A stretch of 64,000 nt of DNA from Nitratireductor sp. ZSWI3 (GTDB taxonomy: Bacteria; Pseudomonadota; Alphaproteobacteria; Rhizobiales; Rhizobiaceae): positions 1 through 64,000 of the forward strand of contig NZ_JANKOF010000012.1 in NCBI RefSeq assembly GCF_024655565.1, given 5' to 3'. Below the pieces are notes generated by a model, which was given only the letters and a program-made list of their open reading frames with translations, was not told where the DNA came from and ran no database searches. The position numbers and the translations under genes are program-made. Position 1 is the stretch's first letter, and the number at the start of each line of letters is the position of its first letter. Positions 1 through 9,073 of this stretch are shown piece after piece.

Positions 1-1
1 T

Positions 2-802
2 GCGGCCTATGGCGAGCGGCTGAACACGGGCTTCCAGACGCAGAAGGGCTATATCGGCGAGCGGTATGACGCGGAGACGGGGCTCATCTATCTCAACGCG
101 CGCTACATGGACCCGGTCTTCGGCCGCTTCATCTCGCCGGACGACTGGGACCCGACCCTGCCCGGCGTCGGCACCAACCGATACGCCTATGCCCAAAACG
201 ATCCAATCAATAAAAGCGATCCGAGCGGGCATGATTACGAGTTCAGTGGCTTTGAAATGTCGTTGGGGTTAGTTGGCGTCGCCGAAATCGAATTAGGATT
301 TTATTCCAGTGATGAAACAGGTGAATATGGTTTATCATTAGGAGTAGCTAGCGGTATCGGTGTCGCGGCAAATGTTAGCGCAAAGTATGGTTTTTATTCA
401 GGGCCAGCAAATAGTCCTAAAGAAATGTCTTTGGAGTTTGACGGAGACCTTCCTCTTGGTACCGGCGTGGAATGGGGATCGCCCGTAGAATTTCTTGATG
501 AGATGGGAATTATTGATGCATCTTACGGGAAAACGGGCAGGTATATTGTTGGAAATGTCGGAGTAGGGCCAGGAATGTATGTAGGGTTTGGGAGAACTCT
601 TACGATAGATTTGAGATCCATTTTCGGAAAGGTTCCTGAAGAGAAGCCCGGGGATAAAAAGAAGGATGAAAGGGCGGAGAGGAAATCTCTAAAAAGCAAG
701 GATAAAATAGATAAAGATGAAAAAAATGACGAAAATAAAGGTGGCGAAAACAACGAACAATCGCGATCTGAAATAGATAATAAAGGAGATAATCAGCCAT
801 GA
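2..802 (+). CDS. RHS repeat-associated core C-terminus with variable toxin-like domain (5' partial)
   Basis: The reading frame is open from base 2, so the protein starts outside the window. The first 75 residues are the end of an RHS core: a [17 protein letters not shown] stretch, GRFISPDD, and the [18 protein letters not shown] boundary that normally closes the RHS shell. The following ~190 residues are a unique C-terminal domain: glycine- and beta-rich (about residues 80-205), then ~55 residues dominated by K, D, E and N. RHS proteins are delivered effectors or surface proteins whose C-terminal tip is the toxin. From about base 200 the DNA turns AT-rich compared with the core, typical of a swapped toxin tip. 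I do not recognise the toxin fold. The stop overlaps the next start by 4 bases (ATGA). Confidence 0.85.
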   Translation, partial: AAYGERLNTGFQTQKGYIGERYDAETGLIYLNARYMDPVFGRFISPDDWDPTLPGVGTNRYAYAQNDPINKSDPSGHDYEFSGFEMSLGLVGVAEIELGFYSSDETGEYGLSLGVASGIGVAANVSAKYGFYSGPANSPKEMSLEFDGDLPLGTGVEWGSPVEFLDEMGIIDASYGKTGRYIVGNVGVGPGMYVGFGRTLTIDLRSIFGKVPEEKPGDKKKDERAERKSLKSKDKIDKDEKNDENKGGENNEQSRSEIDNKGDNQP

Positions 803-1074
803 ATGGCGCCTCTTATGTGGCTTTACTTTCAATCGTATTGACAAATGCTATTATATTTAGAATTTATTACTCAAAAGAAATTATAGATATAGGTATAATA
901 TTCTCAAGAGCGGAAATATTTTTTATTTCATTCATATACATTATTCTAGTTATGGTTTCAATTACATATATGAAGGAAAATTATGGAATTTCAATACTTT
1001 TATCTTTCCTTATAATTCAGTACTATTTTCTATGGTCATTGATTGAGAAGGTTATTTTTTCTTTGAAGAAATAG
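799..1074 (+). CDS. Small AT-rich membrane protein, candidate RHS immunity protein
   Basis: A 91-residue protein whose ATG overlaps the RHS stop (ATGA). It is almost wholly hydrophobic, with three probable membrane segments (about residues 5-22, 37-57 and 65-86) and a basic C-terminus (SLKK). Base composition is far more AT-rich than the rest of the window. Position directly after an RHS tip, translational coupling and composition fit the immunity partner of the toxin upstream; membrane immunity proteins are known for pore-forming toxins. There is no family signature I can name, so the role is inferred from context. Confidence 0.6.
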   Translation: MNGASYVALLSIVLTNAIIFRIYYSKEIIDIGIIFSRAEIFFISFIYIILVMVSITYMKENYGISILLSFLIIQYYFLWSLIEKVIFSLKK

Positions 1075-1574
1075 ACCTTCTCTTTGGCGGAAACTTGATG
1101 AGCCGTACGCGGCTTGTCGTGAGGTTCGCCTCTTCGATGTAGGGATGCGGTGCGCGGCCACATGCGTCGCTGAAGCTGGGCGCGCAGAGTTTTTTTTGAC
1201 TACGACGTCAACGTCAATTTGACGCCGGACGTCGAATTGGACACGAGCCCGTCGGGCACCGCCGACCTACGCGCACTACCAACATATGGACATTGGGATC
1301 GTCGGGGGGGCGAAGCAGTTGCTGCACGATGATATTCGTGCCTCGGTGCGCCACATGACGGACACTGTCGGCGGCCCAGCGGAGATGACATGTTGCAAAG
1401 TAGCCTTTGCCCAAATGAATGAGATGCATTCAGCGTGCATGTCATTGGGCTGCAAAAGATAATGTCGTCTTGCCCGATAGAATATCTGTGAATTGCGCAG
1501 CGCATCTTCCCCTTTGACGTGTCTGCCAGACCGCAACCCTTTATCGTTCTTCTGCAACACAGGGTGGCGGGACG
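1075..1574. other. Intergenic stretch without recognisable gene
   Basis: About 500 bases between the RHS/immunity pair and the secretin gene. Composition jumps back from AT-rich to GC-rich at about 1080. A cluster of GACGTC/GACGCC words with local inverted repeats lies at 1203-1235. Open frames here are short or antisense to gspD and show no family features. It should contain the gspD promoter, which I cannot place with confidence. Confidence 0.5.
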
Positions 1575-3716
1575 ATGCGGATTTGGTTGTTCGGGGCAGG
1601 GATAGCGATGCTGGCGTTGGCCGGCTGTAACTCGTCCCCTACCAAGGATGCATTCTCCGATCTCGTCGACGGACTGCATGCCAAACGTTCGCCGCTTCGG
1701 GGCGAGCGTGTTGCCTCGCGCAGCCTGACCACATCCTATCAGGGAATGAGCGGCTTTGCCGGCGCAAGCCATATCGGCTCCGGCAGTTTCGTGTCCGGTG
1801 CGGCGCCAGGGATCGCCGCCAAGGCGATGGCCGGCGGTGGCCAGGGTTTTGAGCTAAATTTGGTGAATGCACCGATTGCAGAGGCTGCCAAGGCGGTGCT
1901 CGGGGATATACTCGGCGTCAACTATGTCCTTGATCCGCGTGTGACGGGTACGGTCACGCTACAAACGTCGGCACCGGTCTCTCGCGAGGCGCTTACGGGC
2001 ATTCTCGAGGCGGCTTTGGCGGTCAACAACGCCACCATCGTCAACCGCGGCGGGGTGTATCAGATCGTCCCGTTGAGCGAAGCCCTGTCAGCCACGCCGG
2101 CGGTCAGCGTTCCTTCCGTCTCGCCGTCAGGGCCGGGTGTCAAGGTTCAGGTGATCGAGCTTCAGCATGTCGCGGCCGACGAGATCCGTACGATCCTGGA
2201 ACCCATAAGTCGGCAGGGCTCTATTCTGCGCACCGATTCCGAGCGCAACTACATCATGATTGCCGGCAACTCCGCGGATCTTGCCGCCATGCGCGAGGCC
2301 ATCTCGGTCTTCGACGTGGACTGGATGCGCGGCATGTCGGTGGCGATCCATCCGCTGAAAACCTCCGATCCAGGATCGGTCGCGCAGGAACTGAACACGA
2401 TCTTCGGTGTCGAGGGCGGCAGTTCCGGCAAATCGGTGCGTTTCATTCCGAACAAGCGGCTCAATGCCGTTCTCGTCATCGCATCCCGGCCCACTTATTT
2501 GTCCCGAGCGGCTTCCTGGATCGAAAAGCTGGACAGGATCGCCCACACGAATGACGATCAGCTTTTCGTTTACGAGATTCAGAACCGGCCAGCGAAGGAA
2601 CTCGCCGAAGTGCTGCGTTCGGTTTTGGCCGGTGGAACAGCATCGGGGAGATCGGCATCCCGGCCGAGCGTATCGCCGGATCTGTCGCCGACATTGGTGG
2701 CTGCCGACAACTCGTTCGACATCGGCCTTGCGGAACGTATGGGGAGCGAGCAGGCGTCGGCAGCAACCGCGTTTGCCTCCGCAGCGTCGAATGTCATGGT
2801 GACGGCAGATGTCGAGAACAACGCACTTCTCGTTCAGACGACCGCGCGTGAATATCAGCGGGTTGAGGGAATCCTGCACCAACTCGACGTCCTGCCGACC
2901 CAGGTCTTGCTCGAGGCCGTGATCGCCGAGGTCACGCTGACGGACGAGTTGAAATTCGGCCTGCGTTGGTTTTTTGAGAACGGAAACTTTTCGGTCTCGT
3001 TATCGGATGTGGCGAGCGGTTTCGTGGGGGCTGCCTTTCCCGGCTTTGCCTGGAGCTATGCGACCAACGACGTGAAGGTGACGCTGAACGCACTGTCCAG
3101 CGTGACGGATGTCAACGTTGTTTCGGCACCGACGCTGATGGCGCTCAACAACCAGAAGGCCGTGCTACAGGTTGGAGATCAGGTGCCGATTGTCACGCAA
3201 CAATCGGTCGGGACAGACGCGCCCGGCGCGCCGATCGTCAACTCGGTGGAGATGAAGGACACCGGTGTGATCTTGAGCGTGACGCCACGGGTGAACAGTT
3301 CCGGCCGCGTGATGCTTGATATCGAGCAGGAGGCGAGCAGCGTCGTCAAGACGACCACATCAGGAATCGATTCTCCAACCATTCAGCAACGCAAAATCTC
3401 GACGCGGGTGCTGGTGAATGACGGCGAGAGCATTGCACTGGGTGGCCTGATCCAGGAAAAGAATAGCCTGTCGAGAGGACAGGTTCCCATCCTGGGCGAC
3501 ATTCCGTTGATCGGCAATGCGTTCAAAAACAAGACCGACGCCATCAACCGCACGGAACTGATCATCTTCATCCGCCCACGCGTGGTGCGCAACATTCAGG
3601 AAGCGCGCAGTGTCACGGCCGAATTCCGTGAACGTCTTCAATTCGAGTCCCCGATCGCTAGGAGACGCGGAGGGCGCAACAGATTGGAGCAAGACGTGAA
3701 GCGGCTTATTCATTAG
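1575..3716 (+). CDS. gspD: Type II secretion system secretin GspD (lipoprotein type)
   Basis: 713 residues, forming the outer-membrane pore of the type II secretion system. The N-terminus is a lipoprotein signal: hydrophobic run then LALAGC with the lipid-accepting Cys at residue 18. About residues 90-175 are the N0 domain (FELNLVNAPIAEAAKAVLGD), 190-440 the N1-N3 repeats, and 440-690 the secretin core with VPIVTQ, the SRGQVPILGDIPLIGNAF signature and the terminal TELIIFIRPRVV. Between N2 and N3 is a Ser/Pro/Ala-rich insert (about 355-400). A lipobox is unusual for GspD but is known in HxcQ-type secretins, which reach the outer membrane without a pilotin, and no pilotin gene is seen here. First gene of a rightward trio with the prepilin peptidase and gspG. 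Confidence 0.95.
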   Translation: MRIWLFGAGIAMLALAGCNSSPTKDAFSDLVDGLHAKRSPLRGERVASRSLTTSYQGMSGFAGASHIGSGSFVSGAAPGIAAKAMAGGGQGFELNLVNAPIAEAAKAVLGDILGVNYVLDPRVTGTVTLQTSAPVSREALTGILEAALAVNNATIVNRGGVYQIVPLSEALSATPAVSVPSVSPSGPGVKVQVIELQHVAADEIRTILEPISRQGSILRTDSERNYIMIAGNSADLAAMREAISVFDVDWMRGMSVAIHPLKTSDPGSVAQELNTIFGVEGGSSGKSVRFIPNKRLNAVLVIASRPTYLSRAASWIEKLDRIAHTNDDQLFVYEIQNRPAKELAEVLRSVLAGGTASGRSASRPSVSPDLSPTLVAADNSFDIGLAERMGSEQASAATAFASAASNVMVTADVENNALLVQTTAREYQRVEGILHQLDVLPTQVLLEAVIAEVTLTDELKFGLRWFFENGNFSVSLSDVASGFVGAAFPGFAWSYATNDVKVTLNALSSVTDVNVVSAPTLMALNNQKAVLQVGDQVPIVTQQSVGTDAPGAPIVNSVEMKDTGVILSVTPRVNSSGRVMLDIEQEASSVVKTTTSGIDSPTIQQRKISTRVLVNDGESIALGGLIQEKNSLSRGQVPILGDIPLIGNAFKNKTDAINRTELIIFIRPRVVRNIQEARSVTAEFRERLQFESPIARRRGGRNRLEQDVKRLIH

Positions 3717-3727
3717 CGCGGCGGGCA

Positions 3728-4195
3728 TTGATCATGATCATTCTGATCGGCTTGGCGCTGGCGAGTATTCTGGCGATGATCGCCTGGATCGATTTTCGCA
3801 GCCTCACCATACCGGATGCCCTCAATCTGGCACTTGCGAGCTTGGGGGTGATCTATCAGTCGATTTTCTTGCCGAACGGTCTCCTGTTGCAGATCGCGGC
3901 AGGCATTGCAGTGTTGGTTCTGCTTTGGGTGGTTCGCTACCTGCACGCGCGTGTGAGTGGGCAAATTGGCCTCGGTTTGGGGGATGTGAAAATGGCGGGT
4001 GCCTGCGCCATCTGGCTCAATCCGCTAAACCTACCCTTGTTCATGTTCTTCGCCAGTGCTTTTGCTCTTCTCTTTGCGGGTGGCTCGCGCTTGCTTCGAG
4101 CTGATGATGCTGCAGAGATTCGTCGACCTTTCGGCCCCTTCCTCGGGGCAGGATTGTTTCTGACGTGGCTTGGCGAACAACGCGTGCTGATCTAG
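3728..4195 (+). CDS. gspO: Prepilin peptidase (A24 family), short form
   Basis: 155 residues, an inner-membrane aspartic protease that cleaves pseudopilin leader peptides. It has about five membrane segments and the two A24 aspartate motifs: D in WIDFRSLTIPD (about residue 19-27) and D in GLGDVKMAGA (about 85-94). It lacks the N-terminal methyltransferase domain of full-length GspO/PilD, so it resembles the short CpaA-like form. TTG at 3728 and ATG at 3734 are both possible starts; the ATG is slightly preferred. It lies 11-17 bases after gspD and just before gspG, so it probably processes the pseudopilins of this cluster. Confidence 0.9.
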   Translation: MIMIILIGLALASILAMIAWIDFRSLTIPDALNLALASLGVIYQSIFLPNGLLLQIAAGIAVLVLLWVVRYLHARVSGQIGLGLGDVKMAGACAIWLNPLNLPLFMFFASAFALLFAGGSRLLRADDAAEIRRPFGPFLGAGLFLTWLGEQRVLI

Positions 4196-4211
4196 TTCGG
4201 GGGAGCTCCAG

Positions 4212-4661
4212 ATGATGTTCAAGGAAAAGACGAAGCCTGCTCGGCCGCGGCGTGCTTCCGGCAAGGAAGATGGATTCACACTCGTCGAACTGCTGGTGGT
4301 CCTGGCGATCATCGCTTTGATTGCGACGCTCGCTACACCGCAAATTCTCCGCTATTTGGACTCGGCGCGCGTCGATACGGCGCGGGCGCAAATCCGCAAC
4401 ATCGCAAGCGCCTTGGAGCTCTACTATCTCGACAACGGCAACTATCCAGCGACCGAAGAAGGGCTTGGAGCCCTTGCCGTTGCGCCATCATCCGCCAACC
4501 GCTGGAACGGCCCGTATCTGAAAGGGGCTGATGGGCTCCAGGACCCCTGGGGAACATCCTACGTTTACGAAAACACCGGAGCGGCTTTTGCAGTCCGCTC
4601 GCTTGGTCGTGACAAAAAAACCGGCGGCGAAGGGATCGATGCCGATCTGGTGAGTGATTGA
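4212..4661 (+). CDS. gspG: Type II secretion major pseudopilin GspG
   Basis: 149 residues. After a basic leader ending in KEDG comes the type III signal FTLVELLVVLAIIALIATLA with Glu at mature position 5, then the GspG globular domain with YYLDNGNYPATEEGLGAL, the DPWG turn and the C-terminal Gly/Asp loop (GRDKKTGGEGIDADL) that binds calcium in this family. Length is normal. It is preceded by GGGGGAG and an ATG at 4212 (ATG at 4215 also possible). Last gene of the rightward gsp operon; its end is only 9 bases from the end of the convergent gspJ. Confidence 0.95.
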   Translation: MMFKEKTKPARPRRASGKEDGFTLVELLVVLAIIALIATLATPQILRYLDSARVDTARAQIRNIASALELYYLDNGNYPATEEGLGALAVAPSSANRWNGPYLKGADGLQDPWGTSYVYENTGAAFAVRSLGRDKKTGGEGIDADLVSD

Positions 4662-4670
4662 CGCAACGCG

Positions 4671-5363
4671 TTATCGCTGCGCCGTTGCGGGCAAGGACCA
4701 ACCTTGTGACAAAAGCAGATCGGTATAACCGGTGACGGCTATCGTTTCGCCGTTGCGTTCCACGAGCATCTGGAAGCGAACCGCTTCAGGAAGCGTGCGT
4801 GCGGATGTCCAAGTGTCACTCCACACCGGATCATAAGTGACCGGGTCATATGCCATGTACTCAAAGCGGATCGACCGAACGCCGTCTGTCAGGTTGATCG
4901 AGCTGGCAAAGGAATTTCTGCTGGCTTCTGCCAACCGGCGCGGTCGCGATTCTTGAACGAGAATCATGTTCTGCCGATCACCCCGGAGAACAAACGTCAG
5001 CTCGCGCAGCCCGATCGCCCGCGTGCCCTGCCGGGAAAGCCCTACGAGGAGAATGCTTGTCGGCGTACCAATCAGGAAATGCTGGTCCGCTTCGGCGCTC
5101 TGAAGAAGCGGCAACGGCATTGCCTTTCTGATTGTCTCTTCGAGAAAGCTGGAGAGCGCGTCCATTTCCATCTGATCCGCGGCGACGCTCTCAATTCTCT
5201 TGAGGGTGCGGAGCTGATTGTAAAACGACATCGTCAGTCCGGCTATCGTCGCCAGCAGGAGCAGCGCGACTAGCATATCGACCAGCGAAAATCCGTCACG
5301 GCCGGTTGAAGCGGGGGCTACTTTCTCCGATTCCGGAGAGAAGGGGGTTATGAACCGCACCAC
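4671..5363 (-). CDS. gspJ: Minor pseudopilin GspJ
   Basis: About 230 residues: a pseudopilin leader followed by GFSLVDMLVALLLLATIAGLT, then a globular domain with LTFVLRGD and the region around FEYMAYDPVTYDPVWSDTW typical of GspJ. Mature position 5 is Asp, not the usual Glu. The most natural start is GTG at 5363, whose G is the last base of the gspI stop (TAGTG) with GGAG upstream; a TTG at 5384 would give 7 more residues. Last gene of the leftward operon. GspJ, with GspI and GspK, forms the tip of the pseudopilus. Confidence 0.9.
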   Translation of the reverse strand: MVRFITPFSPESEKVAPASTGRDGFSLVDMLVALLLLATIAGLTMSFYNQLRTLKRIESVAADQMEMDALSSFLEETIRKAMPLPLLQSAEADQHFLIGTPTSILLVGLSRQGTRAIGLRELTFVLRGDRQNMILVQESRPRRLAEASRNSFASSINLTDGVRSIRFEYMAYDPVTYDPVWSDTWTSARTLPEAVRFQMLVERNGETIAVTGYTDLLLSQGWSLPATAQR

Positions 5364-5743
5364 TATTCGACGTGCTCCGGCCAAGGTAAGACGGTCGCAA
5401 AAACACGATCAGGTCGATTTCCTCCATCTGAGCGAATGCGGACCACCACCTTCGCCAGCCCATCCATGCGATCATCAAGCAGCGGCCGGACGACGACGGT
5501 CCATCCGGGGCGGTCAATACCAGCCTCACGATTTGCATTGGCCTTCAACAGCGGCGGAACTTCCTCCGACAAGATCTTTTTCAGGAGCATGGTTTCGTCT
5601 GTGCGCTCGCTGACGCGACGCAGGCTCCAACTGGCTTGGGTGATCGTCTGTGTGGCGAGAAGCAATCCAAGCGACAAGACTGCAAATGCAACGAGCACTT
5701 CGATCGTCGTAAACCCGTCGTTTTTGCACGGGGATGAGATCAT
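5363..5743 (-). CDS. gspI: Minor pseudopilin GspI
   Basis: 126 residues. Short leader (to KNDG), then FTTIEVLVAFAVLSLGLLLAT with Glu at mature position 5, followed by a small domain of the T2SSI type ending near the WPEHVE terminus. The ATG at 5743 overlaps the gspH stop by 4 bases (ATGA), so the two are translationally coupled. It should nucleate the pseudopilus tip with GspJ and GspK. Confidence 0.9.
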   Translation of the reverse strand: MISSPCKNDGFTTIEVLVAFAVLSLGLLLATQTITQASWSLRRVSERTDETMLLKKILSEEVPPLLKANANREAGIDRPGWTVVVRPLLDDRMDGLAKVVVRIRSDGGNRPDRVFATVLPWPEHVE

Positions 5744-6201
5744 TGCTCCCTCAGCAGGGTTGGAATACCGGTTAGCCAGGGAACGAGGACCGAAGATCTT
5801 TTGCCGCGTTCATCGGTGATCCGAAGCTCGGCGCCGCTCGAAGCTCCGTCGGGAAAGAAAACCAGCGCCGCTTCTCCGTCAGCTGCGACCAGTTCTCTGC
5901 CGGTAAGTAGCGTCGCGGTCATTGTATCTGGTATGCTGATCGTTCGATCGACAACCGCGTACCGCACCTCTCCGTGCGGTATGTCGATCAGCACTGTTGA
6001 ATTGCCGCCTTGCGCGATTGCATTCACCCGAGCCCGCCACAAGAGCATCTGTATTTCGCGAGCCACCGCTTCCGTGCTGCCAGACGATCGGTTCCCACGC
6101 AGCGCTGGAACCGAAACACCGATGACCAGAGCCAGAACGGCAAGGGCGACCAGCATCTCAACCAGGGTAAACCCTTCGATCGCACGGTTCGGCTTTGCCA
6201 T
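5740..6201 (-). CDS. gspH: Minor pseudopilin GspH
   Basis: 153 residues. The leader ends at AIEG, then FTLVEMLVALAVLALVIGVSVPAL with Glu at mature position 5, followed by a GspH/FimT-like beta domain (EIQMLLWRARVNAIAQGG, IDIPHGEVRYAV). Start ATG at 6201. It follows gspF after 14 bases in the leftward operon. It joins the pseudopilus shaft to the tip. Confidence 0.9.
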   Translation of the reverse strand: MAKPNRAIEGFTLVEMLVALAVLALVIGVSVPALRGNRSSGSTEAVAREIQMLLWRARVNAIAQGGNSTVLIDIPHGEVRYAVVDRTISIPDTMTATLLTGRELVAADGEAALVFFPDGASSGAELRITDERGKRSSVLVPWLTGIPTLLREQ

Positions 6202-6215
6202 CGTCGCTTCCCGCC

Positions 6216-7442
6216 TTAGTTCAAGGCAACTTCGTTGATGCTGAGAAGGGCTGTCATGACGGAGACGACGAGCCCACCCACCATAAGGCCCATGAAAATA
6301 GTGATCGCCGGCGTCAGAAAGGTGACCAGCCGGCCAACCGAGCGTTTCAGTTGAGTGTCGAGGAGCGAGGAGGCCTTCCGCAAGACGGCGGGCAGGTTGT
6401 TGGCTTCCTCGCCGATCTCGATCAAAGTGATGGTCGAACCGCCGAACACCCCTGCTTGTTTGCAGGCTTCGTTCAATCGTTTTCCCTTGGCGACGTCTTC
6501 ACGAATCCCGCTCAGGCGTTGCTGCAGGTTTGGAACCGAACAGGTTTCGGCTGCCAACTTCAAGGCATCGATCATCGGCACGCTGTTCCCCATCAGCAGT
6601 GAAAGCACCTGAAGATATCGAACGATTGCTGTTTCGCGGATCAGGCGCCCGACCACCGGCACGTGCAATAAGCAATTCCAACTGATGCGACGTCCAGCCG
6701 GAGATCGTGCGGCCGCAAGGAAACCAGCGCCTGCAGCCACCACGACTGTCAAGATGACCATCCATCGCTCATTGAGCAGCCGTCCGAGAAGCGAGAACAC
6801 CATAAGCGTTGTCGGCATGCTCGCTCGGTCCGTCTCAAAGAGAGGTTCGATCGCCGGTATCAGGAAAAGCGTGATGAAGAGCACCGCACCCATGATCACG
6901 AGCACCAGGAAGGCCGGGTAGGCGAGAGCCTCGAGCATCGCCGAACGCTGCTCTGCGCGATAGCGGTATGACTCCGCTAATCCTGAAATCACTTCGGCGA
7001 TTTTGCCGCTGCTTTCCCCGCTCGCCAACATCGGGCGAACCTCGGCGGGAAGCTGCACAAGACCTGCGAACGCTTGCGAGAAGGACCGCCCGTTTGCCAG
7101 TTCATCTGCGATGGCCGAAAGTTTTGCCCGAGCCCCAGGTGAAGACTCTGCTGAGGCAGCAATGCGCAGCGCTGCTACTGGCGTGAAACCTGCGTCGAGG
7201 AGGACTGACAGCTCGGAGAAGAGCTTACCAAGGTTGAGCGAGCGCTGGCCGCTGATCTCTCGCGGTGTTCGTAGCCGGCCCAGTACTGTGCTCCTTGCGC
7301 CAATCTCTTCAAGAGAAAATGGCCGCTTGTGAACCCGCAGAAGCTGTTGCGATGCATCTTGAAGGTTCTCCGCTTCAATCCGACCTGCTTCGACGGTTCC
7401 GCCCGGTCGATAGGCGCGGTAGGAAAAGACAGGCATCGTCAA
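6216..7442 (-). CDS. gspF: Type II secretion inner-membrane platform protein GspF
   Basis: 408 residues, normal length. Two T2SSF repeats are visible: residues ~70-195 (LGKLFSELSVLLDAGFTPVAALRIAA, followed by a membrane segment at ~170-190) and ~275-400 (IVRYLQVLSLLMGNSVPMIDALKLAAE, closing membrane segment at ~375-400). Another membrane segment is at ~220-240. The ATG overlaps the gspE stop by 4 bases. GspF is the platform on which the GspE ATPase assembles pseudopilin. Confidence 0.95.
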   Translation of the reverse strand: MTMPVFSYRAYRPGGTVEAGRIEAENLQDASQQLLRVHKRPFSLEEIGARSTVLGRLRTPREISGQRSLNLGKLFSELSVLLDAGFTPVAALRIAASAESSPGARAKLSAIADELANGRSFSQAFAGLVQLPAEVRPMLASGESSGKIAEVISGLAESYRYRAEQRSAMLEALAYPAFLVLVIMGAVLFITLFLIPAIEPLFETDRASMPTTLMVFSLLGRLLNERWMVILTVVVAAGAGFLAAARSPAGRRISWNCLLHVPVVGRLIRETAIVRYLQVLSLLMGNSVPMIDALKLAAETCSVPNLQQRLSGIREDVAKGKRLNEACKQAGVFGGSTITLIEIGEEANNLPAVLRKASSLLDTQLKRSVGRLVTFLTPAITIFMGLMVGGLVVSVMTALLSINEVALN

Positions 7443-9073
7443 CTTCCGCCGAGATCGATGACGCGTGTGATCTCTTCCTCAGTGGTGACCTCCATCTGGA
7501 CGAGAGAGCGAGCATGCTCTCTCAAGGCAATCATTCCCTCCTCCGCTGCCACCTCTTGGATCGTGTCTTCATGTGCACCCCCGTTGACAAGGTCGGAGAT
7601 GCGCTTGGAAACACTCAGCAGTTCATAGGCGACCGTTCGTCCGGAATATCCCTTTCCATCGCACTTTATGCAGGTTCCAGTCTGTGCTGCGCCCGAACCA
7701 TGGCAGTGCTGGCATTGCTGACGCAGCAAGCGCTGGCTGAGCACCCCCCTTATCGTTGCACCAAGCAGATAGCTGTCTATGCCGATATCGCGAAGCCGCG
7801 TGAAAGCACTGGCAGCGTTGTTGGTATGGAGTGTGGATAGGACAAGATGGCCGGTAAGAGCTGCGCGAATTGCAATCTCTGCCGTCTCGCGGTCACGAAT
7901 TTCGCCGACCAGGATCACATCTGGGTCTTGTCTAAGTACGGAGCGGAGCGCGGTCGCGAAATTGAGATCAATGGCCGGTTCCACCTGAAGCTGGGTCACT
8001 CCGGGCAGTTTGTACTCGATCGGATCTTCCACGGTGAAGATTTTCGTGTCTTCCGCGTTGCGTTCCTTGAGCAATGCGTAAAGGCTGGTTGTCTTCCCGC
8101 TACCGGTGGGGCCGGTGATGAGCATGATCCCATTTGCCGAATGCACCATGCTTGTAAGGCGTTGGCGTGTATCATGGTCGAAGCCAAGGGAGGCGAGTTC
8201 CAGTTTCACGCGTGAGCGATCGAGCAATCGGAGGACGATCGACTCTCCATGCGCACTCGGCACCACAGAAACGCGCAGATCTATGTTCTGCCCCCGGACG
8301 GCGACGCGCATGCGGCCATCCTGTGGAAGGCGCCGCTCGGCGATATTGAGCTGAGCCATGATCTTGATGCGGGTGACAAGTCCGGCAAGCATTGCCCGCG
8401 GAGCTGTTTCGATGGGCAGGAGAATCCCATCCAGACGGATGCGTATGCGGACATGGTCCTCCTGCGGCTCGATATGGATATCTGTCGCACCGCGATCGGC
8501 CGCTTCACTAATGATCTTGGAGACGAGGCGCACGACAGGGGCTTCACGTGCGATGTCGCGCAGTCGTTCGATGTCGTCTGTCTCGGCAAAAGGCTCCGAA
8601 GCAGGGCCCTCTTCTTTTTCTCCCTCGTAGCTGGCTCGGGCGTCTTTTAGATGGGCCGCGATCGTGCTGCGCGCAGCGATATGGAGGATGGGTGAGCGAT
8701 CGAAATGGAACGCGAGTGCATCGATCCCTTCGTGTACGAATGGGTCGCAGACGCACAAATGCAAAGCCTCATCCTCCACCCAAAGTGGAACCACAGCGTA
8801 CCGGTCCAGCAGATGTAAACCTGCCGAGCCGACGAGTTCGAGGTTGAGAGCAGGAAGACGGGCTAGTTTTGGTCGCTCGAGATATTCTGCCATCCGAGCG
8901 ACCAGTTCGTCCTCTCTCAGCAGGCCAAGCTCAGTCAGGATAACGTCTATCGGATGGTTGGTGGAAGTCTGGGCCTGAACCGCACGTTCTGCTCCTTCGC
9001 GTGAAAGCACGCGCTCATCCACAAGATGCTGGAGGAATTCTGCTGTTGAGCCGGTTTCACGGGAGGCGCTCAC
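7439..9073 (-). CDS. gspE: Type II secretion ATPase GspE
   Basis: 544 residues from GTG at 9073, which overlaps the gspK stop by 4 bases (GTGA); a longer frame from 9127 would run far into gspK. N-terminal T2SSE_N domain (about 1-150), Walker A GPTGSGKT near residue 320, Asp and Walker B boxes (DPDVILVGEIRD near 385-395), and the zinc loop CQHCHG...CIKCDG with four cysteines near 450-470. All ATPase motifs look intact. Cytoplasmic hexameric motor that powers the pseudopilus through GspL and GspF. Confidence 0.95.
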   Translation of the reverse strand: MSASRETGSTAEFLQHLVDERVLSREGAERAVQAQTSTNHPIDVILTELGLLREDELVARMAEYLERPKLARLPALNLELVGSAGLHLLDRYAVVPLWVEDEALHLCVCDPFVHEGIDALAFHFDRSPILHIAARSTIAAHLKDARASYEGEKEEGPASEPFAETDDIERLRDIAREAPVVRLVSKIISEAADRGATDIHIEPQEDHVRIRIRLDGILLPIETAPRAMLAGLVTRIKIMAQLNIAERRLPQDGRMRVAVRGQNIDLRVSVVPSAHGESIVLRLLDRSRVKLELASLGFDHDTRQRLTSMVHSANGIMLITGPTGSGKTTSLYALLKERNAEDTKIFTVEDPIEYKLPGVTQLQVEPAIDLNFATALRSVLRQDPDVILVGEIRDRETAEIAIRAALTGHLVLSTLHTNNAASAFTRLRDIGIDSYLLGATIRGVLSQRLLRQQCQHCHGSGAAQTGTCIKCDGKGYSGRTVAYELLSVSKRISDLVNGGAHEDTIQEVAAEEGMIALREHARSLVQMEVTTEEEITRVIDLGGS

